63,519 bases of DNA from Pyrinomonadaceae bacterium (GTDB taxonomy: Bacteria; Acidobacteriota; Blastocatellia; Pyrinomonadales; Pyrinomonadaceae), in contig JACVRN010000018.1 of assembly GCA_014534425.1 (NCBI GenBank), positions 1 to 63,519 on the forward strand. The letters are read 5' to 3'. The position numbers and the translations under genes are program-made. Under the pieces are notes generated by a model. That model saw only the letters and a list, made by a program, of their open reading frames with translations, did not search any database and had not been told where the DNA came from. Positions 36,633 through 44,260 of the stretch are shown here, one piece after another; within the stretch, counting starts at the first letter, position 1; each line of letters starts with the position of its first letter.

Positions 36633-37655
36633 ATGAGCACTAGAGTCGAAACTCGCACCCCTTTCGAGGGCTTTCTGCGCCAGTATGATGAAAGCGATTG
36701 GGCCGAGACTCTCATCAGCCTGCTGCCCGACATACACGAAGTTGACAGGGCGGCCACGCAAATCTGGTTTGCCTTCTACCCGCTCGCGCTCCATCGCGCG
36801 CTTTGTGGCGCAGAAGACCCCGAAGCCTTCGCGCGAAAGCTTCTTATGCAAGGCAAGTATCATTTGCTAGACCAGATTGATTCATCGCACACCTTTCTTT
36901 ACGGCCACCGCTTCTGGACGGAAGCCAAACGCGCCGTGGAAGATTACGCCGCAAGCTTTCAATCTTCGACTGAGAAGAAGCTGACCGATGCTATACGCGA
37001 AGCCGCACGCGCCGCAGCCGCCGCCGCGAAGGCCGACGAGTCTCTCCTAGTGGGCATCACAGCCATCGCGTTCATGACAGTGGAACAGACGGGGCTTGCC
37101 GCCTTCAAAGAAGCGCCGGGCCGACTCCACATAGACGTTAAGCACGCGCGTCTCTCGCCCGAGCAGGTTCTGAAAGCGCGTGCGAAGGACGACAGCCAGG
37201 GCTTGTTCGGCTTTCTGCGAACGGTCGATAAAGAGTGGACTGTGACCTTTGACGAAAACACGGACGGCGCTTGCTTCAAGCTCATCAACGGGCAGGACTT
37301 GGCCTGGGCCGCAGCCGCAGACAAGCGCGACTACAAGCAACGGGACGAGCGCCGCATAGAAGGGCCTATTCCGGTCGAGTGCCGCAACGCTTCGTGCGGA
37401 ACCTGCTGGGTGGGCGTGTTGGGCGGAGCGGAAAAGCTTGCGCCCGTCTCCGCGCGAGAGCGACGCATGATGCGAGAGTTCGGCTACCTGGACACGGACG
37501 AGGAGCGCCCGCTCATACGCCTCGCCTGCATCACGCCCGCATCCGGCGCAGTCTCCATAGTTATCCCGCCCTGGAACGGCTTCTTCGGCAAGCGTCTCAA
37601 ATCAACCGACAGCGCAGGCGAAGCCGATACGCGCGAGACTGAAGTGAGCGCTTAA
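36633..37655 (+). CDS. Protein with C-terminal 2Fe-2S ferredoxin domain
   Basis: 340 residues. Residues about 185-335 form a plant-type [2Fe-2S] ferredoxin domain with Cys250, Cys255, Cys258 (CRNASCGTC) and Cys299 (RLACITP). The N-terminal 180 residues are helical (Ala-rich DAIREAARAAAAAAKADES region) and not recognised. There is no signal peptide or membrane span, so a cytoplasmic redox role is likely. GAGG is six bases before the ATG. It lies downstream of the oxidase genes, but a hairpin and about 180 bases separate them. The partner is unknown. Confidence 0.8.
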   Translation: MSTRVETRTPFEGFLRQYDESDWAETLISLLPDIHEVDRAATQIWFAFYPLALHRALCGAEDPEAFARKLLMQGKYHLLDQIDSSHTFLYGHRFWTEAKRAVEDYAASFQSSTEKKLTDAIREAARAAAAAAKADESLLVGITAIAFMTVEQTGLAAFKEAPGRLHIDVKHARLSPEQVLKARAKDDSQGLFGFLRTVDKEWTVTFDENTDGACFKLINGQDLAWAAAADKRDYKQRDERRIEGPIPVECRNASCGTCWVGVLGGAEKLAPVSARERRMMREFGYLDTDEERPLIRLACITPASGAVSIVIPPWNGFFGKRLKSTDSAGEADTRETEVSA

Positions 37656-37664
37656 GAGAAAGAG

Positions 37665-38558
37665 TTGCCCGACTTCTCCCCTGAAAGTTCTAAAGCGAAG
37701 AGCCGCCCGTTTGTGGACGCGCCTATCTTGCTGGTTGTGGCGGCGGCTCTTCTGTGGAGCACTGGCGGCCTTTTCATCAAGTGGACGAAGCTCACCGCCC
37801 TTGAGCTTTCGTTCGGGCGCTCGCTCCTGGCGGCGCTGACGGTAGCCATCTTCACTTACCGCGAAGGCTTTCGTCTCAACCGCCTGACCGTCGTCAGTTC
37901 GATGCTTTACGCGGCGCTTCTTCTGCTCTTCGTGGTCGCCACCAAATTGACGACCGCAGCGAACGCTATCTTTCTTCAATACACAGCGCCCATCTATGTC
38001 TTGCTGCTTGAGCCGCTCTTTTATAAAGAGAAGTTCAGAGGCCCGGATTTGATAACGGTTCTGGCCTGCATAGCCGGAATGTCTCTCTTCTTCGTAGGCA
38101 AACTCAGGCCGCAGGACGTTGAGGGAAACATAGCGGCGCTGGCCTCCGGTCTCTGCTTCGCCTTCTACATGCTGCTGCTCAGGCACCCGCACACGCAAAG
38201 AGTCAACCGCGCTTCATCCGTCATCTACGGAAATCTTCTGCTGGTTTTAATCACGGCACCGGCAGGCATCGCGGCGCTCTCGAAAATCTCATGGCAGGAC
38301 GCCGTGAGCGTGAGCTATCTGGGTGTGATTCAAATTGGGATTGCCTACACCTTCTTTACCTTGGGGATGGCGCGCGGCGTGCGCTCGCTTGATGCAGGAA
38401 TCGTGGGCTACATAGAGCCTGTGCTCAATCCCGTCTGGGTCTTCATCTTTCTTGGCGAGAGACCGTCTGCGTGGGCGATTATCGGCGGCTCAATCATCGT
38501 CACAGCAGTCGTGGCACACACCATCTTAGGCGCAAGACGCGCCGCGCAACCTTCATGA
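37665..38558 (+). CDS. EamA/DMT-family transporter
   Basis: 297 residues with ten predicted membrane helices arranged as two EamA repeats. Landmarks are ALLWSTGGLFIKWTKLTALEL near the start and YLGVIQIGIAYTFFTLGMARGVRSLDAGIVGYIEPVLNPVWVFIFLGE (read as the AYxxxxxAxxxxxA and ExxxxPVWA-like signatures) near the end. Family members export metabolites or take up solutes; substrate not predictable. Start is TTG at 37665, 9 bases after the previous stop codon, with AGAGAAAGAG ahead of it, so coupled to the 2Fe-2S gene. Confidence 0.87.
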   Translation: MPDFSPESSKAKSRPFVDAPILLVVAAALLWSTGGLFIKWTKLTALELSFGRSLLAALTVAIFTYREGFRLNRLTVVSSMLYAALLLLFVVATKLTTAANAIFLQYTAPIYVLLLEPLFYKEKFRGPDLITVLACIAGMSLFFVGKLRPQDVEGNIAALASGLCFAFYMLLLRHPHTQRVNRASSVIYGNLLLVLITAPAGIAALSKISWQDAVSVSYLGVIQIGIAYTFFTLGMARGVRSLDAGIVGYIEPVLNPVWVFIFLGERPSAWAIIGGSIIVTAVVAHTILGARRAAQPS

Positions 38559-38572
38559 GATAAAAGCGAATT

Positions 38573-39742
38573 TTAGTTAAGCTTCTTCAGGTAATCCAGA
38601 GACTTCTGGTATTTATCGCGGCTCGAAATCAACCACGCGCGCAAAGCCTCTCTGTCACATTTGGAGTCCTGCTTTTTCCTGAACTCTTCTATGGTCTTGA
38701 GCGCATCCTTTTTCGTCTCGAACATGACTACTTCGATTCCTTCTCTCAAAGTAGTCCTGTCAATCACGCTTGGGAACTCGCCTGATAGCCTCGCAAGAAC
38801 GAGCGGGTCTGCTTCTATGCTTAGACGGTTGACCTGCTCGCGCAAGGTTTCCAGAACGGCGCGCGGTTCGGATTCCGTAGATTGAAGCGCCTGATTGTAG
38901 CGTGCCGCGAGTTGCTCAAGCTGAGTACGAAAGCCCAGGGCGTATGCTTTGTACCTCGCGGCCTGAGCGGCGTCTCCTTCGAAAGTGCCGTCGTCAAAGA
39001 CCGCCGTTCTGATGAAGAGCGTTTGATTCGGAGTTGTTTCAGGCGCGTAGCCTGCGCCCTCCTGTCTGGTCTCATTAGGCAACTGGCGCTTATATTCGTA
39101 GCTCTCTCCGGCTGCAATCAGAGGCTTGGCGTCCAGGTTGTGCGGCATGATGGAGACACGCAGGCGGCCCTGCGCGATTACCTCCATGAAAAGGGCGCTG
39201 ATGTTCTTGGCCGAGGTGTTTCGCAGCGTGAGCCTGAACATTGGGAACGTGGCATCAATCGCCTGCACGTCTCTGACCTCGACGGATGGGGCGTGGCTCG
39301 TCACGGCAGGAACGGAGGCGCTCTTTTTCTCGACCCTGACGGCAGCCACTTCGAAAGGCTCAAGGCCGTATTCGGTCATGTCGTAAATTTTCAGCCGCTC
39401 GTTCTCCTGCAAGAGATAGCTTCCCACGTCCTTGTGCTTCTCAAAAAACTTCTTGCCCAGGTCGACCGAGACTATAACGCGCACGGCTGAGCCTTCCATC
39501 ATGGAAGAGATGTTGACGGCCTGCACGGGCAGGTAGTCTGCGGCGGGCTTCCATCCTTCCAACTGGCGAAAGCGACTGTACCAGATAACGTTCGGCACGG
39601 ACTGAAAGGTCGGAGCAGTCCCCCTGCAACATGTCACTTCAAGGGCAAGCCCCGCGCGAGCGTCATCGCTCTGCCCCGGAGCATTCATCTGTAGAAAGCA
39701 AGAGACCAGTGCGAGTAGGAAGACGACTCTAAAGATTTTCAT
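38573..39742 (-). CDS. Secreted protein of unknown function
   Basis: 389 residues. The ATG at 39742 begins a signal peptide (about 1-26, MKIFRVVFLLALVSCFLQ). Two adjacent Cys (TCCRG) follow near residue 37. The middle (about 135-260) looks like a beta-sandwich (MFRLTLRNTSAKNISALFMEV, YEYKRQLPNE). The C-terminal third is helical, with LEQLAARYNQAL and EEFRKKQDSKCDREALRAWL. I recognise no family. It is convergent with the EamA gene. Confidence 0.75.
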   Translation of the reverse strand: MKIFRVVFLLALVSCFLQMNAPGQSDDARAGLALEVTCCRGTAPTFQSVPNVIWYSRFRQLEGWKPAADYLPVQAVNISSMMEGSAVRVIVSVDLGKKFFEKHKDVGSYLLQENERLKIYDMTEYGLEPFEVAAVRVEKKSASVPAVTSHAPSVEVRDVQAIDATFPMFRLTLRNTSAKNISALFMEVIAQGRLRVSIMPHNLDAKPLIAAGESYEYKRQLPNETRQEGAGYAPETTPNQTLFIRTAVFDDGTFEGDAAQAARYKAYALGFRTQLEQLAARYNQALQSTESEPRAVLETLREQVNRLSIEADPLVLARLSGEFPSVIDRTTLREGIEVVMFETKKDALKTIEEFRKKQDSKCDREALRAWLISSRDKYQKSLDYLKKLN

Positions 39743-39777
39743 TTCGGGCCTGCCTTTCTTGCCGGAATGGAATAATA

Positions 39778-39821
39778 CATCGGTTCGTTGATTCAATGAA
39801 GAAATGAATCAATGAATCAAT
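39778..39821. repeat. Intergenic hairpin, ATTGATTCA palindrome family
   Basis: TTGATTCA (39788-39795) pairs with TGAATCAA (39805-39812), followed by another ATGAATCAA. The loop ATGAAGAAA resembles the copy before gltX. It touches the stop codon of the 39822-40469 gene. Confidence 0.75.
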
Positions 39822-40469
39822 TTAGAGCATCCAGTGCGGGCGGCTTTCGTAATCGGTCAGGTGTCCTGTGGGTTTGCGCTTGCGAAACTCCTTGTAGCGC
39901 TCAAGCAATCGCTCGTACCTTTTGTCCGATGAAGGAAGAGGCTGGTGCGGTATCTCTCGCAGATAGTTCTCAATCTTCCACATGTTGCGCGAAGAGAATC
40001 GCCAGTCGTAGCCGCCCAAATCGTAAAGGTTCGTCAAACCGTATCCAAGGATTCGCCCCGTGTAATCCACGTAGGTGTCGAAGTAGCTCCACGCCAGGTC
40101 GCGCAAACTGCGGAAGTGCGGCTTTCTTCCGTGAAGCCCAAGGTCACGCGAGCGACCGATTGCGCCCCAACGCCCGCGCTCCTTGAAAACAAAGAGAACG
40201 TGGTCGAGCAAATCTTTCGATTCAAAGCTCAGGAGTAGCGGAGGAAAACCGTGCTGCTCAAGTATCACGGCTGCCGCGAGCGCAGCCTCCAGACAATGAG
40301 CCGTGTTACGGCGCATGACCTCTCTGAACGAGCGCAACGTTCCGCCTTCGAGCTCCCAGTTATAAGGAATCGTGCGAAGAAAGCGCTGCACCTGTAGCGG
40401 CGTGCGATGCGCCTCTATCAACTTCCGCTCCCGGCTTGTAAACGCCTCACGTTCCGGCTTGTTCCACAT
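39822..40469 (-). CDS. Transglutaminase-like cysteine protease fold, unknown function
   Basis: 215 residues, cytoplasmic. The layout RNTAHCLEAALAAAVIL (Cys59), DHVLFVFKERGRWGAIG (His90) and SRD (Asp109) has the order and spacing of the transglutaminase/papain-like Cys-His-Asp triad: Cys at the start of a helix, His in a strand, then Asp. The C-terminal half (YDLGGYDWRFSSRNMWKIENYL) is unassigned. The triad is an inference from pattern only. Substrate and partner unknown. Confidence 0.65.
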   Translation of the reverse strand: MWNKPEREAFTSRERKLIEAHRTPLQVQRFLRTIPYNWELEGGTLRSFREVMRRNTAHCLEAALAAAVILEQHGFPPLLLSFESKDLLDHVLFVFKERGRWGAIGRSRDLGLHGRKPHFRSLRDLAWSYFDTYVDYTGRILGYGLTNLYDLGGYDWRFSSRNMWKIENYLREIPHQPLPSSDKRYERLLERYKEFRKRKPTGHLTDYESRPHWML

Positions 40470-40479
40470 AATAAGAGAA

Positions 40480-40558
40480 ATAATAGATAGTGAATGGTAA
40501 ATGATAAATAGTAAGAACCGTTTCGTCTATTTACCATTTACCATTTACTATTCACCGG
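40480..40558. repeat. Intergenic hairpin repeat, GGTAAAT 7-mer family
   Basis: The left arm has AGTGAAT, GGTAAAT, GATAAAT and AGTAAG. The right arm CTATTTACCATTTACCATTT and onwards ends TTCACCGG. The loop is AACCGTTTCGT. It lies upstream of the transglutaminase-like gene; related to 22399-22472. Confidence 0.83.
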
Positions 40559-40737
40559 CCTTTTGCCTTCTTTGGCGGCTTGATAAAGTCCTCTCAATAA
40601 TGTAAGACTTTAATTTACACGCGACACTACTTTAGGCTTACGTTCGGGCCAAGGCCGCGAACATCAAATAATTTTCAGGGTCGGCCCTGATTCTCTTTTA
40701 ATACTTCCCGGCCCGGATTTCATACTTCTATATCAAG

Positions 40738-40980
40738 ATGAGAGCAAGGGAAAATTCTTCCGTTCAATTAACGCGCGCAGAGCAGGAGACACAGACAGAG
40801 GCTACGCGGCTGACAGAACAGATTGAAGCGGCGCTGGCCGCCGTTGCAATCCGCACGCGCGACGACCCGGAAGAATTGGAAGGGCGCGCAGACCGTGTGG
40901 AGAGAGCCGCACGCGATTTCTCGGTCGCACTGCGAGAACTCGCACGCGAGCGCAGGCGAAAGCGAGAAGAGAAAGATTAG
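40738..40980 (+). CDS. Small charged helical protein, unknown function
   Basis: 80 residues, almost all helix-forming with a heptad-like pattern (EATRLTEQIEAALAAVAI, RADRVERAARDFSVALREL) and a basic C-terminal end (ARERRRKREEKD). It may be a short coiled coil or a nucleic-acid-binding peptide. There is no recognisable domain. It precedes pckA with a hairpin between them. The reading frame is plausible, but no homolog can be named. Confidence 0.5.
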   Translation: MRARENSSVQLTRAEQETQTEATRLTEQIEAALAAVAIRTRDDPEELEGRADRVERAARDFSVALRELARERRRKREEKD

Positions 40981-41056
40981 AAAAGTCCCAGGACTCAAGT
41001 CAAAGACTCTTTCTTTTAACTTGGGATGTGGGACTTGGAACTTGGGACTTTTTTTT
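40981..41056. repeat. Intergenic hairpin repeat, ACTTGGG/ACTTGGA 7-mer family
   Basis: Left arm AAAAGTCCCAGGACTCAAG; right arm ACTTGGGATGTGGGACTTGG and on to ACTTGGGACTTTTTTT. The loop is AAAGACTCTTTCTTTT, the same as at 16636-16719. The T-run at its end gives it terminator character just before pckA. Confidence 0.86.
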
Positions 41057-41073
41057 GAGGAGAGAGTGTTGTG

Positions 41074-42675
41074 ATGGAGGATAAGGGACGAAAGCGCACG
41101 GATTACGAGTTGGACAATTACGGTATCAAGGATGCCCGCGCGGTCTACTGGAACCTGAATACGCCGGAGCTTTACGAAGAGATAGCGCGCAGAGGTGAAG
41201 GAATTCTATCCAACCACGGCGCGCTTATCGTTGACACCGGCGAGCATACTGGCCGTGCCGCCAAAGACAAAGCCATCGTGCGCGAATCGTCCAGTGAAGA
41301 CAAGGTCTGGTGGGGCGAGGTCAATAAAGAGTTCTCGCAAGAGAAATTCAACGCGCTAAGGGATCGCATGATGGCGCACGCCAAAGACAGAGACCTCTTC
41401 GTGCAGGACACCTTCGCCGGTGCAGACCCCAGATACCGCCTCCCCGTTCGCATCATCACAGAGTTTGCCTGGCACTCGCTGTTTGCGCGCACGATGTTCA
41501 TACGCGGCGTCGAACAGGAGATAGCGCACCAGCCCGAATTCACAGTCATAAACTTTCCCAGCTTTACAGCCGACCCTGAGCGTGACGGTACGCGCGCAGC
41601 CACCTTCATCCTGATGGATTTCAGCCAGCGACTTGTCCTCATAGGCGGAACCTCTTACGCTGGCGAAACGAAGAAGAGCGTCTTCACCATCCTCAACTAT
41701 CTTCTGCCGCAGCGTGGCGTGATGAGCATGCACTGCTCCGCGAACGTGGGGCAGTTGGACGACGTTGCAATCTTCTTCGGCCTGTCGGGCACGGGCAAGA
41801 CCACCTTGAGCGCAGACCCGGAGCGCAGGCTCGTAGGCGATGACGAGCACGGCTGGTCGGACGACGGCGTCTTTAATTTCGAGGGCGGCTGCTACGCCAA
41901 GGTCATAAGGCTTTCGCCCACTGCGGAGCCTGACATATACCGCACCACACGCATGTTCGGCACCATCCTTGAGAACGTAGTCTATGATGAAGAAACACGC
42001 GAGATTGACCTTGATTCTGCGGCCAAGACAGAGAACACGCGCGCCTCTTATCCTCTGGAGAGCATCCCGAACATCGTGCCCGAAGGTTACGCGGGCCACC
42101 CGCGCAACATCATCATGTTGACGGCTGACGCATTCGGCGTGCTGCCGCCTGTCTCGCGCCTGACGCCTGAGCAGGCGATGTATCACTTCATCTCCGGCTA
42201 CACTGCGAAGGTCGCGGGCACGGAGCGCGGAGTGACGGAGCCGCAGGCCACCTTCTCGGCCTGCTTCGGCGCTCCCTTCATGGTGCTGCATCCGGGCGTC
42301 TACGCAGACCTGCTGGCGCAGAAGATAAACGAGCACAACGCGAACTGCTGGCTCATCAACACGGGCTGGTCGGGCGGCCCTTACGGCGAAGGCAAGCGCA
42401 TGGAGATTAAGTACACGCGCGCTATGATTCGCGCTATTTTGAACGGCTCGCTCGCCTCGGTTGAGACGCGCCCCGACCCAATCTTCGGCGTCGGCGTTCC
42501 AGTCTCCTGCCCGGAAGTCCCGACGGAAGTTCTGACGCCGCGCAATACCTGGAAGGACAAGGACGCCTACGACCAGAAGGCACGCCACCTTGCGCGACTC
42601 TTCAACGAGAACTTCAAAAAATTCTCGGACGGAGTTTCGGAACAGGTGCGCTCGGTCGCACCCGTCGCGGACTGA
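41074..42675 (+). CDS. pckA: Phosphoenolpyruvate carboxykinase (ATP)
   Basis: 533 residues. Converts oxaloacetate and ATP to PEP and CO2, the first step of gluconeogenesis. It has the P-loop GLSGTGKTTLSADPERRLVGDDEHGW (about 237-262, with the metal-binding DDEHGW), the oxaloacetate-binding RYRLPVR-type segment, and FSACFGAPFM and TGWSGGPYGEGKRM. The ATG at 41074 (GTG at 41071 also in frame) follows GAGGAGAG. A 13-bp terminator hairpin follows the gene. Confidence 0.97.
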   Translation: MEDKGRKRTDYELDNYGIKDARAVYWNLNTPELYEEIARRGEGILSNHGALIVDTGEHTGRAAKDKAIVRESSSEDKVWWGEVNKEFSQEKFNALRDRMMAHAKDRDLFVQDTFAGADPRYRLPVRIITEFAWHSLFARTMFIRGVEQEIAHQPEFTVINFPSFTADPERDGTRAATFILMDFSQRLVLIGGTSYAGETKKSVFTILNYLLPQRGVMSMHCSANVGQLDDVAIFFGLSGTGKTTLSADPERRLVGDDEHGWSDDGVFNFEGGCYAKVIRLSPTAEPDIYRTTRMFGTILENVVYDEETREIDLDSAAKTENTRASYPLESIPNIVPEGYAGHPRNIIMLTADAFGVLPPVSRLTPEQAMYHFISGYTAKVAGTERGVTEPQATFSACFGAPFMVLHPGVYADLLAQKINEHNANCWLINTGWSGGPYGEGKRMEIKYTRAMIRAILNGSLASVETRPDPIFGVGVPVSCPEVPTEVLTPRNTWKDKDAYDQKARHLARLFNENFKKFSDGVSEQVRSVAPVAD

Positions 42676-42698
42676 AGAAGAAGCAGCACAGAAAGCAT

Positions 42699-42741
42699 GA
42701 AGAAGGGCGACACCGGCAGATGCGGTCGCCCTTCTTCTTTT
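42699..42741 (+). terminator. Rho-independent terminator after pckA
   Basis: GAAGAAGGGCGAC (42699-42711) pairs perfectly with GTCGCCCTTCTTC (42725-42737) and is followed by TTTTA. Confidence 0.93.
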
Positions 42742-42883
42742 ATGACTAACGGCATAGGCAAACTCCACTTTGATTTCGGGGCTGAATCTTTTATTCTCCC
42801 GGTTGCTCTTTCATTCTTCTCTTCGGGGATTTTAAAAAGCGTTGCAGTCAAGATTGCCCAGGTTCAAATGGCGCAGCAGTTGA

Positions 42884-43696
42884 ATGGAAAAGATTGACCG
42901 CCTGGGTTGGGCGGCTGGAATCGCCATCAAGTCCTATGGCGTGAGCGTAGGGATTCGCACGAACGACGCGCGAGCGCTTGACGCTCTGATAGAGAGGCTT
43001 CCGCCCGTGTGGCAGCCCGCGCGCTCGGCTGTCGTAGAGCGTCTCTATTCGGTCTTCATGGGCGGGCCTGGGTCGCGTCCGAACGTGCGCCGCTTCAATC
43101 TTCTCTACGGCGACATGCAGCGATTGGCGCGCTCTGTTGATGAAGAGCAGGTGTACGACGCGCTTGAGTCGGACTTGCAGCTTCACGTTGCGGAGCACGC
43201 GCCGAACCGTGTCTTCATACACGCGGGCGCTGTGGGCTGGCGCGGGCTTGCCATCATCATGCCGGGCAGCAGCTTTAGCGGCAAGACCACTCTGACGAGA
43301 GAGTTGATTCGCGCGGGCGCGCTCTTTTATTCGGATGAGTACGCTGTGCTCGACGGGCGCGGGCGTGTTCATCCCTTTCACAGGCCGCTACAGATACGCG
43401 AGAACGGAGCAGCCAGGCAGACGAAGCATACCATAGAGTCTCTGGGAGGCGAGTGCGGGACGAAGCCCTTGCCGGTGGGGCTGGTTATTATGAGCGAGTA
43501 TAAGCGCGGAGCGCACTGGCGACCTCGTAAACTTTCTGCGGGACAGGGAGCGCTGGCAATCTTTGAGCACGCCGTATCCGCAAGGCGACAACCCGAAGTC
43601 GTGCTCGAAACGCTTGAGCAGGTCGTCACACGCGCGCCCGTCCTCAAGGGCAAACGAGGCGAAGCAAGCGAAATCGTTAAAGCGATTTTATGGTAA
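42884..43696 (+). CDS. HprK-like kinase (P-loop, PEPCK/HPr-kinase fold)
   Basis: 270 residues. The C-terminal half has a Walker A GSSFSGKTTLTREL (128-141) and a downstream YSDEYAVLD (149-157), the arrangement of HPr kinase/PEPCK-fold kinases, with IHAGAVGWRGLAIIMPGSS leading in. The N-terminal 100 residues are a small alpha/beta region also found in 'HprK-related kinase A' proteins, which are found beside PqqD-domain genes. It is too divergent from true HprK to act on HPr. Its end overlaps the PqqD gene by 9 bases, tail to tail. Target is unknown. Confidence 0.83.
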   Translation: MEKIDRLGWAAGIAIKSYGVSVGIRTNDARALDALIERLPPVWQPARSAVVERLYSVFMGGPGSRPNVRRFNLLYGDMQRLARSVDEEQVYDALESDLQLHVAEHAPNRVFIHAGAVGWRGLAIIMPGSSFSGKTTLTRELIRAGALFYSDEYAVLDGRGRVHPFHRPLQIRENGAARQTKHTIESLGGECGTKPLPVGLVIMSEYKRGAHWRPRKLSAGQGALAIFEHAVSARRQPEVVLETLEQVVTRAPVLKGKRGEASEIVKAILW

Positions 43697-44254
43697 GCAT
43701 TTGTTGAGGGCGCTGCCGCAGCGATTGGAGCAGCATTGCGCGTCGTTGGCGCAGGGCACGTCTTTGTCGAGGCAGACGCAGACGCCGCCCATGCAGATGC
43801 CCGAACAGCAGCGAGCATTCGTCAGGCAGGGAGAGCCTGGGACGCCACAGGTGGCTGCGGAAGCCGCAACGGGCGCGACTATGGAGAGGATAAAGGGCAG
43901 GGACGCGACGCCCACCATGCCTAATCTTTTCCCAAGCTCGCGCCTGGACAGCGTGGCAGCATGCACGGGCAACTCTATGCGCTCTTTCAAGAGAGAGAAG
44001 CGCGCCAACTGATTGAGGGCTAACCAGACCATCTCTTCCGTGAAAGTCTCTTCGCCCTCGGCCTCTAACAATCGGGCTATCTCGCGCGCTGTCTTTCGAC
44101 CGTCGCACCGTTCCCAGACGAGCGCGGCTGCCATGTTCAGGCAGTGCGCCTGATTGGTCTCCAAGTCATACACCAGCACTTCGTCCGCCAGCCTCTTTAT
44201 CACAAGACCTTTGCTTCTGGCTTTCGGAAGGGTTGAGCGCGTGGCTTTTCTCAT
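43688..44254 (-). CDS. PqqD-domain protein with twin-arginine segment and two cystine-knot-like modules
   Basis: 188 residues. Residues 15-95 form a PqqD/RiPP-recognition-type winged helix (DEVLVYDLETNQAHCLN, LVWERCDGRKTAREIA). Then SRRELGKRLG (Arg104-Arg105) and a hydrophobic stretch ending ASAAT (112-135), like a Tat or Sec signal with an Ala-X-Ala site. The tail has twelve Cys in two modules: Cys136-Cys159 (C-x6-C-x5-CC-x3-C-x4-C) and Cys161-Cys186 (C-x6-C-x5-CC-x3-C-x6-C). This spacing matches the inhibitor cystine-knot framework. The start is 6 bases after the tyrosine kinase stop, so the two are coupled. Function is not known. Confidence 0.85.
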   Translation of the reverse strand: MRKATRSTLPKARSKGLVIKRLADEVLVYDLETNQAHCLNMAAALVWERCDGRKTAREIARLLEAEGEETFTEEMVWLALNQLARFSLLKERIELPVHAATLSRRELGKRLGMVGVASLPFILSIVAPVAASAATCGVPGSPCLTNARCCSGICMGGVCVCLDKDVPCANDAQCCSNRCGSALNKCLP

Positions 44255-44260
44255 CAGTAT

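Noticed and set aside
41356..42768. Minus-strand frame of 470 codons opposite pckA
   Set aside because: High-GC shadow of a conserved gene, starting past its terminator, with no protein-like domains.
42884..44254. Lasso-peptide biosynthesis cluster
   Set aside because: No asparagine-synthetase-like cyclase or leader protease is present; the PqqD protein carries its own Cys-rich tail, and the kinase alone does not define such a cluster.
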